Shown here: piece after piece, positions 24,607 through 33,047 of the stretch | Layout: each line of letters begins with the position of its first letter | How positions within the stretch are numbered: position 1 is the stretch's first letter | NCBI RefSeq assembly: GCF_900103265.1 | Contig: NZ_FMWX01000013.1 | Coordinates: 1-40,732, forward strand | Length of the DNA: 40,732 bases | Source of the DNA: Sphingomonas sp. NFR15 | GTDB lineage: Bacteria; Pseudomonadota; Alphaproteobacteria; Sphingomonadales; Sphingomonadaceae | Reading direction: 5' to 3' | Notes under the pieces: generated by a model | Told to the model about the DNA's origin: nothing | Database searches by the model: none | Seen by the model: the letters and a program-made list of their open reading frames with translations, nothing else | Made by a program: the position numbers and the translations under genes

Positions 24607-27072
24607 ATGACCAAGCCACATCTCATCGTCATCGGCAACGGCATGGCCGGATGCCGCGCGGTCGAGGAAATCCTCGCGCGCGACCCCGCGCGTTACCGCA
24701 TCACGATCTTCGGCGCCGAGCCGCACGTGAACTACAACCGCATCATGCTCTCGCCGCTGCTGGCGGGCGAAAAGGCGTTCGACGACATCGTCATCAACGA
24801 TCTCGCCTGGTATGCCGACAACGCCATCGACCTCGTCACGAGCGATCCCGTCGTCGCCATCGACCGCGATATCCAGACCGTCACCGCGCGTTCCGGCCGC
24901 GTCGAGCGCTACGACACGCTGATCCTGGCGACCGGCTCGGACCCGTTCATCCTTCCGGTGCCGGGGCACGATCTGGAAGGCGTTGTCAGCTTCCGCGACA
25001 TGGACGATGTCGGCGCGATGCTGCGCGCGGCCCACGCCGGCGGCGACGCGGTGGTGATCGGCGGCGGGCTGCTCGGGCTGGAGGCCGCGCACGGGCTATC
25101 GCTGCGCGGCATGAAGGTGACGGTGCTGCACATCATGCCCACGCTGATGGAGCGCCAGCTCGACGAAGCCGCCGGCTGGCTGCTCAAGGCCGCGCTCGAA
25201 GCGCGCGGGCAGACGATCCTGACCGGCGCCGAAACCGCCGAGATCTACGGCCAGGGCAAGGTCGAGGGCGTGCGCCTGAAGGACGGGCGCGAGATTCGCG
25301 CCGCGCTGGTGGTGATGGCGGTCGGCATCCGCCCCAACGTCAGGCTCGCGCGCGCCGCCGGCTTGGCGGTCGGGCGCGGCGTGCATGTCGACGATCATCT
25401 CGTCACCTCGGACGCGAACATCCTCGCGGTCGGCGAATGCGTCGAGCATGACGGCCTCGTCTACGGCCTCGTCGCACCGCTCTGGGAGATGTGCCGCAGC
25501 CTCGCCGACGCGCTGGTCGGCACGCCCTCGGGCTATCGCGGCTCGGTCACCTCGACCAAGCTCAAGGTGTCGGGCATCGACGTGTTCTCGGCCGGGGACT
25601 TCTCGGGCGGCGCGGGCTGTGAGGACATCGTGCTGCGCGACGCGTCGCGCGGCGTCTACAAACGCGTGGTGGTGAAGGACGATCGCGTGGTCGGCGCGGT
25701 GCTCTACGGCGATACGCAGGACGGCGCTTGGTATTTCGACCTGCTCAGGCGCGAGGCCGACGTGGCCGAAATCCGCGATGCGCTGATCTTCGGTCAAGCC
25801 TTCGCGAACGGAGGAGCGGCATCGGCAAACCCTAACGCGGCGGTCGCGGCGCTGGCGGACGACGTCGAGATCTGCGGCTGCAACGGTGTCAGCAAGGGCA
25901 AGGTGATCGCCGCGATCGCCGGTGGCGCGGTGACGCTCGATGCGGTGCGGAGCTGCACAAAGGCATCGGCGTCGTGCGGATCGTGTACTGGCCTCGTCGA
26001 GGGGCTGCTCGCGGTCACGCTGGGCGACGCGTTCGACGGCGAGCGCACCGCGCCGACGGTGTGCAAATGCACGAGCTTCACCCATGAGGATGTCCGCCGG
26101 CTGATCGTCGAAAAGCGGCTGAAGGCGATCCCGCAGGTGATGCAGGAACTGCACTGGAGCACCCCCGACGGCTGCTCGTCGTGCCGCCCCGCGCTCAATT
26201 ATTATCTGCTGTGCGCGTGGCCGGGCGAGTTCGTCGACGATAACCAGTCGCGCTTCGTCAACGAACGGCTGCACGCCAACATCCAGAAGGACGGCACCTA
26301 TTCGGTCGTACCGCGGATGTGGGGCGGCGTGACCACGCCGGCCGAATTGCGCGCGATCGCCGATGTCGCCGAGAAATACGCGGCGCGGATGGTGAAGGTG
26401 ACGGGCGGGCAGCGGCTCGACATCTTCGGGATCAGGAAGGAGGATCTGCCCGCCGTCTGGGCCGATCTGGGCGCGGCGGGCATGGTCAGCGGCCACGCCT
26501 ATGCCAAGGCGCTGCGCACGGTGAAGACCTGCGTCGGTTCCGAATGGTGCCGCTTCGGCACGCAGGATTCGACCGGCCTCGGCATCAGGATCGAACAGAT
26601 GACCTGGGGCAGCTTCATGCCGCACAAGTTCAAGATCGCGGTGTCGGGCTGCCCGCGCAATTGCGCCGAGGCGACGATCAAGGATTTCGGCGTGATCTGC
26701 GTCGAGAGCGGTTACGAACTGTCGATCGGCGGCAACGGCGGGATCAAGCTGCGCGGCACCGATTTCCTGTGCAAGGTCGCCACCGAGCGGGAGGCGCTCG
26801 ACTATTGCGCCGCCTTCATCCAGCTCTACCGCGAGGAAGCGCGCTATCTCGACCGCACCGCGCCGTGGGTCGAACGGGTCGGGCTCGATTACATCAAGCG
26901 GCGCATCGTCGAGGATGCGCAAGGCCGCGCGGCGCTCACCGCGCGCTTCCATCAGTCGCAGGCGTTCCTGCAAGACGATCCCTGGGCGAGACGTGCAGCG
27001 GGCGAGGACCATAAGCTCCACCAGCACCTCGCCGAAATCCGCCCCGCGCCGCGCACGCTGGAGATGGCATGA
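24607..27072 (+). CDS. nirB: Assimilatory nitrite reductase, large subunit
   Basis: An 821-residue enzyme reducing nitrite to ammonium with NAD(P)H. I prefer the ATG at 24607 (MTKPHLIVIGNGMAG), after AAGGA, to the ATG at 24580 that abuts the transporter stop. In order: an FAD site (VIGNGMAG), an NAD(P)H site (VVIGGGLLGLEAA), two BFD-like iron-sulfur segments (CGCNGVSKGKV with CGSC; CKCTSFTHEDV with CSSC), the ferredoxin-like nitrite reductase half-domain, and the 4Fe-4S/sirohaem cysteines CVGSEWC and CPRNC. E. coli NirB has 847 residues. The stop overlaps nirD (ATGA), fitting a NirBD complex in the cytoplasm. Confidence 0.96.
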   Translation: MTKPHLIVIGNGMAGCRAVEEILARDPARYRITIFGAEPHVNYNRIMLSPLLAGEKAFDDIVINDLAWYADNAIDLVTSDPVVAIDRDIQTVTARSGRVERYDTLILATGSDPFILPVPGHDLEGVVSFRDMDDVGAMLRAAHAGGDAVVIGGGLLGLEAAHGLSLRGMKVTVLHIMPTLMERQLDEAAGWLLKAALEARGQTILTGAETAEIYGQGKVEGVRLKDGREIRAALVVMAVGIRPNVRLARAAGLAVGRGVHVDDHLVTSDANILAVGECVEHDGLVYGLVAPLWEMCRSLADALVGTPSGYRGSVTSTKLKVSGIDVFSAGDFSGGAGCEDIVLRDASRGVYKRVVVKDDRVVGAVLYGDTQDGAWYFDLLRREADVAEIRDALIFGQAFANGGAASANPNAAVAALADDVEICGCNGVSKGKVIAAIAGGAVTLDAVRSCTKASASCGSCTGLVEGLLAVTLGDAFDGERTAPTVCKCTSFTHEDVRRLIVEKRLKAIPQVMQELHWSTPDGCSSCRPALNYYLLCAWPGEFVDDNQSRFVNERLHANIQKDGTYSVVPRMWGGVTTPAELRAIADVAEKYAARMVKVTGGQRLDIFGIRKEDLPAVWADLGAAGMVSGHAYAKALRTVKTCVGSEWCRFGTQDSTGLGIRIEQMTWGSFMPHKFKIAVSGCPRNCAEATIKDFGVICVESGYELSIGGNGGIKLRGTDFLCKVATEREALDYCAAFIQLYREEARYLDRTAPWVERVGLDYIKRRIVEDAQGRAALTARFHQSQAFLQDDPWARRAAGEDHKLHQHLAEIRPAPRTLEMA

Positions 27073-27413
27073 TGCTCCCCGAATGGCTCGATATCGGCCC
27101 GGTCGATCAGCTTCCCGCGCTCGGCGCGCGTACCCTGCCCGTGCGCGGCGGGCGTGAGATCGCGATCTTCCACACCGCCAAGGGCGAAGTCTATGCGCTC
27201 GCCAACCAATGCCCGCACAAGGCGGGCCCGCTCAGCCAGGGCATCGTCCACGATACGACGGTGACATGCCCGCTGCACAATTGGCGCATCTCGCTTGTGA
27301 CGGGCGAGGCGCTCGGCGAGGACAAGGGCTGCGTGCCGGTCATCCCGGTCAAGATCGACGGCGGGCGCATCCTGATCGGGCGCGCCGCCGCGCTGGCCGG
27401 GGTGGCGGCGTGA
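27069..27413 (+). CDS. nirD: Nitrite reductase small subunit (Rieske-type)
   Basis: A 114-residue protein with a Rieske-like fold. It keeps the full cluster ligands: CPHKAGPLSQG (C-x-H) and CPLHNW (C-x2-H). E. coli NirD has lost these ligands, whereas many assimilatory NirD proteins keep them, so a [2Fe-2S] cluster is expected here. It joins NirB as the second subunit. The first ATG at 27069 overlaps the nirB stop and a second ATG follows directly. Its own stop overlaps the GTG of the nitrate reductase gene. Confidence 0.93.
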   Translation: MMLPEWLDIGPVDQLPALGARTLPVRGGREIAIFHTAKGEVYALANQCPHKAGPLSQGIVHDTTVTCPLHNWRISLVTGEALGEDKGCVPVIPVKIDGGRILIGRAAALAGVAA

Positions 27414-30019
27414 CATCGCCCCTCCCGCCTGCGGGAGCGGGGACGGTCAGGACCACCTGCGCCTATTGCGGCGTCGGGTGCGGCGTGCTGGCGACGCCGA
27501 CGGGGGCGCGCACGGCGACGATCGCCGGCGATCCCGATCACCCCGCCAATGCCGGCAGACTCTGTTCGAAGGGCACGCACCTCGGCGAGACGATCGGGCT
27601 CGAAGGCCGGTTGCTGCACCCGATGATCGGGTCGCGGCGGGTGGACTGGGACGTGGCGCTCGATCTCGTCGCCAGCCGCTTCGCCGCGACGATCGCCGAG
27701 CACGGCCCCGACAGCGTCGCCTTCTACGCCTCGGGCCAGATGCTGACCGAGGATTATTACGTCGCCAACAAATGGATGAAGGGCTTCGTCGGCACCGCCA
27801 ACATCGACACCAATTCGCGGCTGTGCATGGCGAGCGCGGTGGCCGCGCACGTCCGCGCGTTCGGCGAGGATGTCGTGCCGTGCGGCTATGACGATCTCGA
27901 TGCCGCCGACCTGATCGTGCTGGTCGGATCGAACACCGCCTGGTGCCATCCGGTGGTCTGGCAGCGAATCGAGGCCGCGCGCGCGCGCCGTGGCACCAAG
28001 CTGGTGGTGATCGACCCGCGCCGCACCGAAACCGCCGAACGCGCCGATCTCCATCTCGCGATCGCGCCCGACAGCGACGTCGCGCTGTTCACCGGCCTGC
28101 TCGGGCACATGCGCACGACCTGGCGGCTCGACGGGCGCGCGTTGGCGGAGCGGGTCGCCGTGCCCGAGGGCTTCTGGAAGAGTCTCCCCACCGCCGACGT
28201 CGCGCGCACCTGCGACATCTCGCCCGCCGATCTCGACGCGTTCTACGATCTGTTCGCCGAGCGTCCGCGCACGATCACCCTGTTCAGCCAGGGGGTGAAT
28301 CAATCGACCAGCGGCACCGACAAGGCGAACGCGATCATCAACCTCCACCTCGCCACCGGCCGGATCGGCAAGTCGGGCGCGGGGCCGTTCAGCATCACCG
28401 GACAGCCCAATGCGATGGGCGGCCGCGAAGTCGGCGGCCTCGCCTCGACACTCGCCGCGCACATGGGATTCTCGGCGGCCGAACGCGACCGCGCGCGGCG
28501 CTTCTGGCGCGCGCCGACGATCTGCGCCGGCCCCGGGCTCAAGGCGGTCGACATGTTCGACGCAATGGCGAAGGGCCGGATCAAGGCGGTGTGGATCATG
28601 GCCACCAATCCGGCGGTATCGATGCCCGATGCGCGCATGGCGCGGGTCGCACTCGCCAATTGTCCGTTCGTGGTCGTGTCCGATTGCATCGCGGACACCG
28701 ACACGCTGCGGTACGCGCAGGTCAAGCTGCCCGCCCTCGGCTGGGGTGAGAAGGACGGCACGGTCACCAATTCCGAACGCCGCGTGTCGCGCCAGCGCGC
28801 GTTCCTCGCCGCGCCCGGCGAGGCGCGCGCCGACTGGTGGGCGGTGGCGGCGGTCGCGCGCCGGATGGGCTTCGCCGGCTTCGATTATGCGAACGCGGCG
28901 AGCATCTTCCGTGAATTCGCCGCGCAGACCGGGTTCGAGAATGGCGGCACGCGCCTTCTCGACATTTCCGATCGCGCGGCGATCACCGACGCGGCCTATG
29001 CCGAAATGGCGCCCTTCCAATGGGGCGGCGCCTCACCGTTCGCCACGCGCGCCTTCACGACGCCGGACGGGCGGGCGCGGCTCGTGCCGGTCGCGCATGA
29101 GCCACGCGACGATGCCACGCGCGGCTATCCGCTACGGCTCAACACCGGCCGCTACCGCGACCAGTGGCACACGATGACGCGCACCGGGCTCTCGACCAGG
29201 CTGTCGCAGCACCGCCGCGAGCCGCTGGTCGAGGTCCATCCCGACACCGCGCGGCGGCTCGGCCTCGGCGACGGCGGGCTGGCGCGGGTCGAGACGCCGC
29301 ATGGCGCGAGCATCTTCCGTGTCGCCGCCACCACCGACCAGCGCCGCCACGAGCTGTTCGTGCCGATCCACTGGAGCGACCAGACCAGCGCGGGCGGGCG
29401 CGCCGGGCTGCTGCCCGGCGCGAACCGCGATCCGCATTCCGGCCAGCCCGGCTTCAAGAACACGCCCGCGCGGGCGCGCGCCTATCGGCCGGGCTGGACC
29501 GGCTTCCTGATCGCGCGCGAACGCACCGCGCCGCCCGACTGCGCCTATTGGACGCGGGTGCGCGCCGCGCATGGCTGGCTGACCGAACTGGCCGGCGACG
29601 GCGATCCCGCCGCGCTCACCGGCCTGCTGCCGCCGGGCGAACGCGCCGAGATGATCGACGCGCGCCGCGGCGTGATCCGCGCCACGGTGGTCGCGGAGGG
29701 GTGTTTGCAGGCCGCCTTGTTCATCGCGCGCGGCACCGGCCTGCCGGCCCGCGAGTGGCTGCTCGCGCGGCTCGGCGCCGCCGACGCGACCGCGTTCGAA
29801 ATCCTCGCCGGCCGGCCGGTGGCGCCCGCGCCCGATCGCGGCGCGATCGTCTGCGCGTGTTTCGATGTCGGGCTCAACACCCTGCTCGCGGCGATCACCG
29901 ACCGCCGGCTGGTCAGCGTCGAAGCGGTCGGCGCCGCGATCAACGCCGGCACCAACTGCGGGTCGTGCCGTCCCGCCATCGCCAAATTGCTCCCCAAACA
30001 GGAGGCCGCTTATGTCTGA
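27410..30019 (+). CDS. Assimilatory nitrate reductase, molybdopterin catalytic subunit with C-terminal BFD-like iron-sulfur domain
   Basis: An 869-residue enzyme reducing nitrate to nitrite in the cytoplasm (NasA/NasC/NarB naming varies). The GTG at 27410 overlaps the nirD stop (GTGA). No twin-arginine signal is present. The N-terminal 4Fe-4S ligands are CAYCGVGCGVL and GRLCSKG. The molybdenum cofactor regions include SNTAWCHPV, MATNPAVSMPD and NTGRYRDQWHTMTRTG, and the C-terminal cofactor-binding domain holds EVHPDTARRLGLGDGG. The last 60 residues add a BFD-like [2Fe-2S] domain (CACFDVG, then NCGSCRPAI), found in NAD(P)H- or flavin-linked forms. No separate electron-transfer subunit (NasB) is in this cluster, so the electron donor is open. 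Confidence 0.94.
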   Translation: MTSPLPPAGAGTVRTTCAYCGVGCGVLATPTGARTATIAGDPDHPANAGRLCSKGTHLGETIGLEGRLLHPMIGSRRVDWDVALDLVASRFAATIAEHGPDSVAFYASGQMLTEDYYVANKWMKGFVGTANIDTNSRLCMASAVAAHVRAFGEDVVPCGYDDLDAADLIVLVGSNTAWCHPVVWQRIEAARARRGTKLVVIDPRRTETAERADLHLAIAPDSDVALFTGLLGHMRTTWRLDGRALAERVAVPEGFWKSLPTADVARTCDISPADLDAFYDLFAERPRTITLFSQGVNQSTSGTDKANAIINLHLATGRIGKSGAGPFSITGQPNAMGGREVGGLASTLAAHMGFSAAERDRARRFWRAPTICAGPGLKAVDMFDAMAKGRIKAVWIMATNPAVSMPDARMARVALANCPFVVVSDCIADTDTLRYAQVKLPALGWGEKDGTVTNSERRVSRQRAFLAAPGEARADWWAVAAVARRMGFAGFDYANAASIFREFAAQTGFENGGTRLLDISDRAAITDAAYAEMAPFQWGGASPFATRAFTTPDGRARLVPVAHEPRDDATRGYPLRLNTGRYRDQWHTMTRTGLSTRLSQHRREPLVEVHPDTARRLGLGDGGLARVETPHGASIFRVAATTDQRRHELFVPIHWSDQTSAGGRAGLLPGANRDPHSGQPGFKNTPARARAYRPGWTGFLIARERTAPPDCAYWTRVRAAHGWLTELAGDGDPAALTGLLPPGERAEMIDARRGVIRATVVAEGCLQAALFIARGTGLPAREWLLARLGAADATAFEILAGRPVAPAPDRGAIVCACFDVGLNTLLAAITDRRLVSVEAVGAAINAGTNCGSCRPAIAKLLPKQEAAYV

Positions 30020-30794
30020 ACCGATCGCACCGGGCGAGGTCTGGCTGGTCGGTGCCGGCCCCGGCGACCCCGACCTGCTCACCCGCAAGGCCGAGCGCCT
30101 GATCCGCGCCGCCGACATCGTCTTCCATGATGCGCTGGTCGGGCCGGGCGTGCTCGCGCTGATCCCCCCGCATGCCGAGCGGGTTTCGGTCGGCAAGCGC
30201 TCGGGCCGGCATTCCCGGACGCAGGCGGCGATCGATGCGTTGCTCGTCCAGGCGGCACGGGCGGGTAAGCGCGTGGTGCGCCTCAAAGGCGGCGATCCCT
30301 CGATCTTCGGCCGCTCGACCGAGGAGATCGCCGCGCTGAGCGACCACGGCATCCGCGTGCGGATCTGCCCCGGAATCACCGCCGCCAGCGCGGCGGCGGC
30401 CCACGCCGGCGTCTCGCTGACGTTGCGCGGCACGGCGCGCCAGTTGCGCTTCGTCACCGCGCACGCGCGCGCCGGCGAAACGCTCGACCTCGATTGGGCC
30501 GCGCTCGCCGATCCGGGCGCGACACTGGCATTCTACATGGGGCGCGCCGCCGCGCCCGACATATGCCAGCGGTTGATCGCGCATGGCCTCGCCCCTACCA
30601 CGCCGGCGCTGATCGCGAGCGACGTCAGCCTCGCATCGGAATGCCTCGTCCATACCCGCCTCGACCTGCTCGCGCTGGCGATCGACCGGACGCCGGGGGC
30701 GGCGCCCGCGCTGATCCTGATCGGCGAGGCGATGCGCGCACCGCCGGCGACCGCCGTCACCGAGGCGCTAGAGACCGTCGCACGGCGCGAGTGA
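30012..30794 (+). CDS. cobA: Uroporphyrinogen-III C-methyltransferase
   Basis: A 260-residue S-adenosylmethionine-dependent methyltransferase making precorrin-2, the first step to sirohaem, the cofactor of NirB. Signatures: VWLVGAGPGDPDLLT (N-terminal), VVRLKGGDPSIFGR, and CPGITAASAAAAHAGVSLT. It is the single-domain form (SUMT), lacking the dehydrogenase/chelatase part of CysG, so those steps must be encoded elsewhere. Its start lies within the last codons of the nitrate reductase gene (8-base overlap) after AGGAGG, so it is part of the same operon. The gene name could also be nasF or sumT. Confidence 0.94.
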   Translation: MSEPIAPGEVWLVGAGPGDPDLLTRKAERLIRAADIVFHDALVGPGVLALIPPHAERVSVGKRSGRHSRTQAAIDALLVQAARAGKRVVRLKGGDPSIFGRSTEEIAALSDHGIRVRICPGITAASAAAAHAGVSLTLRGTARQLRFVTAHARAGETLDLDWAALADPGATLAFYMGRAAAPDICQRLIAHGLAPTTPALIASDVSLASECLVHTRLDLLALAIDRTPGAAPALILIGEAMRAPPATAVTEALETVARRE

Positions 30795-30952
30795 TCGCCC
30801 GCGCACCGATGTTCCGCGCCTTCTACGGAAAGGATCCCGGGCAGACGCCCGCCACCGTTTCCTTCAACGGCGCCCGGACCGGCGTGCTGACACACAAGCG
30901 CTATGACGGTACGCTCGCGCTCGAAGCCTACGGAGCGGAGATCGTGAAGTGA
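30791..30952 (+). CDS. 53-codon protein at the end of the nas operon, unknown
   Basis: A short frame opening with GTG at 30791, overlapping the methyltransferase stop (GTGA), in the same style as the preceding junctions. The product is MIARAPMFRAFYGKDPGQ followed by TPATVSFNGARTGVLTHKRY and DGTLALEAYGAEIVK. It has no membrane segment, signal peptide or cysteines. An internal ATG at 30809 (MFRAFYG) is a possible alternative start. I do not recognise the family. The orderly, hydrophobic/charged pattern and the coupling suggest a real small protein, perhaps accessory to nitrate or sirohaem use, but this is inference from position only. Confidence 0.5.
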   Translation: MIARAPMFRAFYGKDPGQTPATVSFNGARTGVLTHKRYDGTLALEAYGAEIVK

Positions 30953-30981
30953 TCGCGCACACCAGGACAGCGGAGATACGC

Positions 30982-32637
30982 ATGAACGAGCACTCACGAT
31001 GGAGGTGCGGCTTCGCGCGGGCGGCGTCGGGATCGGCGGCGCTTTGCCTATTAAGCGCGGCCTCAAGCGCGTCGGCGCAATCCGCCACGCCGGTGCCGCG
31101 GATCGAGAGCCACGACGGCCACCATGCGCTGATCGTCGACGGCGCGCCGTTCTTCATGCTCGGCGCGCAGGTGAACAATTCGAGCAACTACCCGGCCCCG
31201 CTCGCGACCGCCTGGCCGGTGCTCGATCGGATCGGCGCGAACACCGTCGAGGTGCCGATCGCCTGGGAGCAGATCGAACCGCAAGAGGGACAGTTCGATT
31301 TCACGTTCCTGCAAACCTTGCTCGATCAGGCGCGTGTGCATCATAAAAGGGTCGTGCTGCTGTGGTTCGGCACATGGAAGAACACCTCTTATTCGTACAC
31401 GCCGGCCTGGGTGAAGCTCGACAATCGCCGCTTCCCGCGCATGCGGACCAAGGACGGCCGCGATCATGGCGTGCTGAGCGCGCACGGGGACGCGACGCTC
31501 GCGGCGGACAAGCGCGCGTTCGTGCAGATGATGACGTACCTGCGCGACCATGACCCGCAGAATACCGTCATCATGGTGCAGGTTGAAAACGAGACGGGCA
31601 GCTACAAGAATCCGCGCGATTTCTCGGCCGTAGCGAACGGCCTGTTCGCCAGGCCGATCCCCGACACGCTCGCCAAGGTCGTGAAGAAGCGCGGCACGTG
31701 GAGCGAGGCGTTCGGGGCACAGGCCGATCGCGCCTTCAACACATGGTATGTCGCCGCCTATGTCAACGCCATCGCCGCAGCGGGCAAGGCGATCAAGCCG
31801 CTGCCGATGTACGTCAACGCCGCTCTCGCCGGCCCTTCCAACGTGCCCGATCCTTATGGGGTCTCAAGCGGCGGACCCCAGCAGGACGTCCTCGATATCT
31901 GGAAGGCAGCCGCGCCCGCAGTCGATCTCCAGGCACCGGACATCTATGACAAGACCAGCGCGAACGTCGTGCAATATCTCGACAAATATGCGCGGCCCGA
32001 TAACGCGCTGATGGTGCCGGAAATGGGCAATACACGCGACTTCGCGCGCTTTTTCTGGCCGGTGGTCGGGCGCGGTGCAATTGGCTTCTCGCCGTTCGGC
32101 ATGGACGCGACCGGCTACGCCAATTATCCGCTGGGCGCGAAGGATCTTTCGCCAACAACACTCGACGCGTTCGCGCTCCCCTATGCGGCAGTCGGCTCGA
32201 TGATGCGCGACTGGGCTCGGATTGCCTACGAGAAGCCTACCTGGGGCGTGGCCAAGCCCGACGACGGCGCCGCCCAGTCGACGCGCATGGGGGATTGGAC
32301 GATCACCGCCGCCTGGGGCGAGTGGCAATTCGGCATGCGAGACTGGGCGTGGTTGAAGGGCGACGCGCCCCCCTGGGCTAGCGAACCTGTCGGCGGCGTT
32401 GCCGTCGCGCAGCTTTCAGCCGACGAGTTTCTCGTGATGGGCGACCATGTTCGGGTCTCCTTTGCACCCGCGCCAGGCTCACCGGCTAACGGCATAGTGG
32501 TGCGGGTCGAAGAAGGCCGTTTTGAAAACGGTCGATGGCTGATGAGCCGAATCTGGAACGGCGACCAGACGGATTATGGCTTAAACTTTGTGAACCAACC
32601 AAACGTTCTTAAAGTGACGATGGGACATTATCGTTGA
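30982..32637 (+). CDS. Secreted GH42/GH35-like glycosidase (DUF5597 type)
   Basis: A 551-residue exported enzyme; the ATG at 30982 follows CGGAGAT and opens a signal peptide ending about SASAQS. The TIM-barrel part has the beta-galactosidase-type blocks GAQVNNSSNYP, VEVPIAWEQIEPQEGQFDF and VVLLWFGTWKN. The expected acid/base glutamate lies in VQVENETGSY near residue 202 and the nucleophile in VPEMGNTRDFARFF near 346. The C-terminal part (LSADEFLVMGDHVRVSF, RVEEGRFENGRWLMSRIWNGDQTDYGLNF, seen from GRWLMSRIWNGDQTD) matches the DUF5597 extension of this group. It would act on beta-galactosides or related side chains in the periplasm. It follows the nas operon by 29 bases but is not functionally related. 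Confidence 0.85.
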   Translation: MNEHSRWRCGFARAASGSAALCLLSAASSASAQSATPVPRIESHDGHHALIVDGAPFFMLGAQVNNSSNYPAPLATAWPVLDRIGANTVEVPIAWEQIEPQEGQFDFTFLQTLLDQARVHHKRVVLLWFGTWKNTSYSYTPAWVKLDNRRFPRMRTKDGRDHGVLSAHGDATLAADKRAFVQMMTYLRDHDPQNTVIMVQVENETGSYKNPRDFSAVANGLFARPIPDTLAKVVKKRGTWSEAFGAQADRAFNTWYVAAYVNAIAAAGKAIKPLPMYVNAALAGPSNVPDPYGVSSGGPQQDVLDIWKAAAPAVDLQAPDIYDKTSANVVQYLDKYARPDNALMVPEMGNTRDFARFFWPVVGRGAIGFSPFGMDATGYANYPLGAKDLSPTTLDAFALPYAAVGSMMRDWARIAYEKPTWGVAKPDDGAAQSTRMGDWTITAAWGEWQFGMRDWAWLKGDAPPWASEPVGGVAVAQLSADEFLVMGDHVRVSFAPAPGSPANGIVVRVEEGRFENGRWLMSRIWNGDQTDYGLNFVNQPNVLKVTMGHYR

Positions 32638-32839
32638 AGGATGGCCTGACAACCATTCGCCCCGCGCGCAGCCAGACCGCCGACGTTGATGATCCGCTCC
32701 AGCCGTTCGCGACCAGATGCGGCGGCGCCGTCGCCGCGACGAGGCGATCGACCGCTGCAACGTCGCGCGTATCGGCGGCCTCGGCATGGACCTCGCCGCC
32801 GGCGACGAGCGCGCGCTTGCTGATGAGTCTCAGATCCAT
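32628..32839 (-). pseudogene. Decayed short-chain dehydrogenase remnant
   Basis: The minus strand from the ATG at 32839 reads MDLRLISKRALVAGG, the usual start of an SDR up to its glycine motif. It then jumps to VHAEAADTRDVAAVDRLVAAT, a mid-domain stretch, then to HLVANG. In another frame it continues as LERIINVGGLAARGANGC and stops at 32628. So an SDR of about 250 codons has shrunk to some 70 by internal deletions plus a frameshift. Its last bases overlap the glycosidase end. No function is expected. Confidence 0.65.
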
Positions 32840-33047
32840 CGCACCGCCCTTCCCGTGTTCGACAGCGCCGCAGATACGGATAATCGCAGGTCTAGTTCAT
32901 GAAGAATAATCAAAGATGCATGACGAATATTGATAGGATCATATTGCGATAAACAATAGGAATCCCGAGGCTTCTCATTCGCCATCACGCCTACGTGCCT
33001 TCTATCAGAATGCACCCGATTTCGGGAACGATAGAAAGAGGTGCCTC
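32840..33047 (+). promoter_or_regulatory. AT-rich upstream region of the dioxygenase gene
   Basis: 208 bases without a gene, with a markedly AT-rich block at 32896-32960 that contrasts with the surroundings and probably holds the promoter of the dioxygenase gene. A TTGATA at 32930-32935 could be a -35 element, but no good -10 follows at the right distance. The ribosome site AAAGAGG precedes the ATG at 33048. Confidence 0.35.

Noticed and set aside
25096..27027. Long minus-strand open frame opposite nirB
   Set aside because: Low-complexity charged translation with no motif; the plus strand carries an unmistakable nirB.
27191..29020. Long minus-strand open frame opposite the nitrate reductase
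   Set aside because: Same reason: antisense of a certain gene, no ribosome site or domain.
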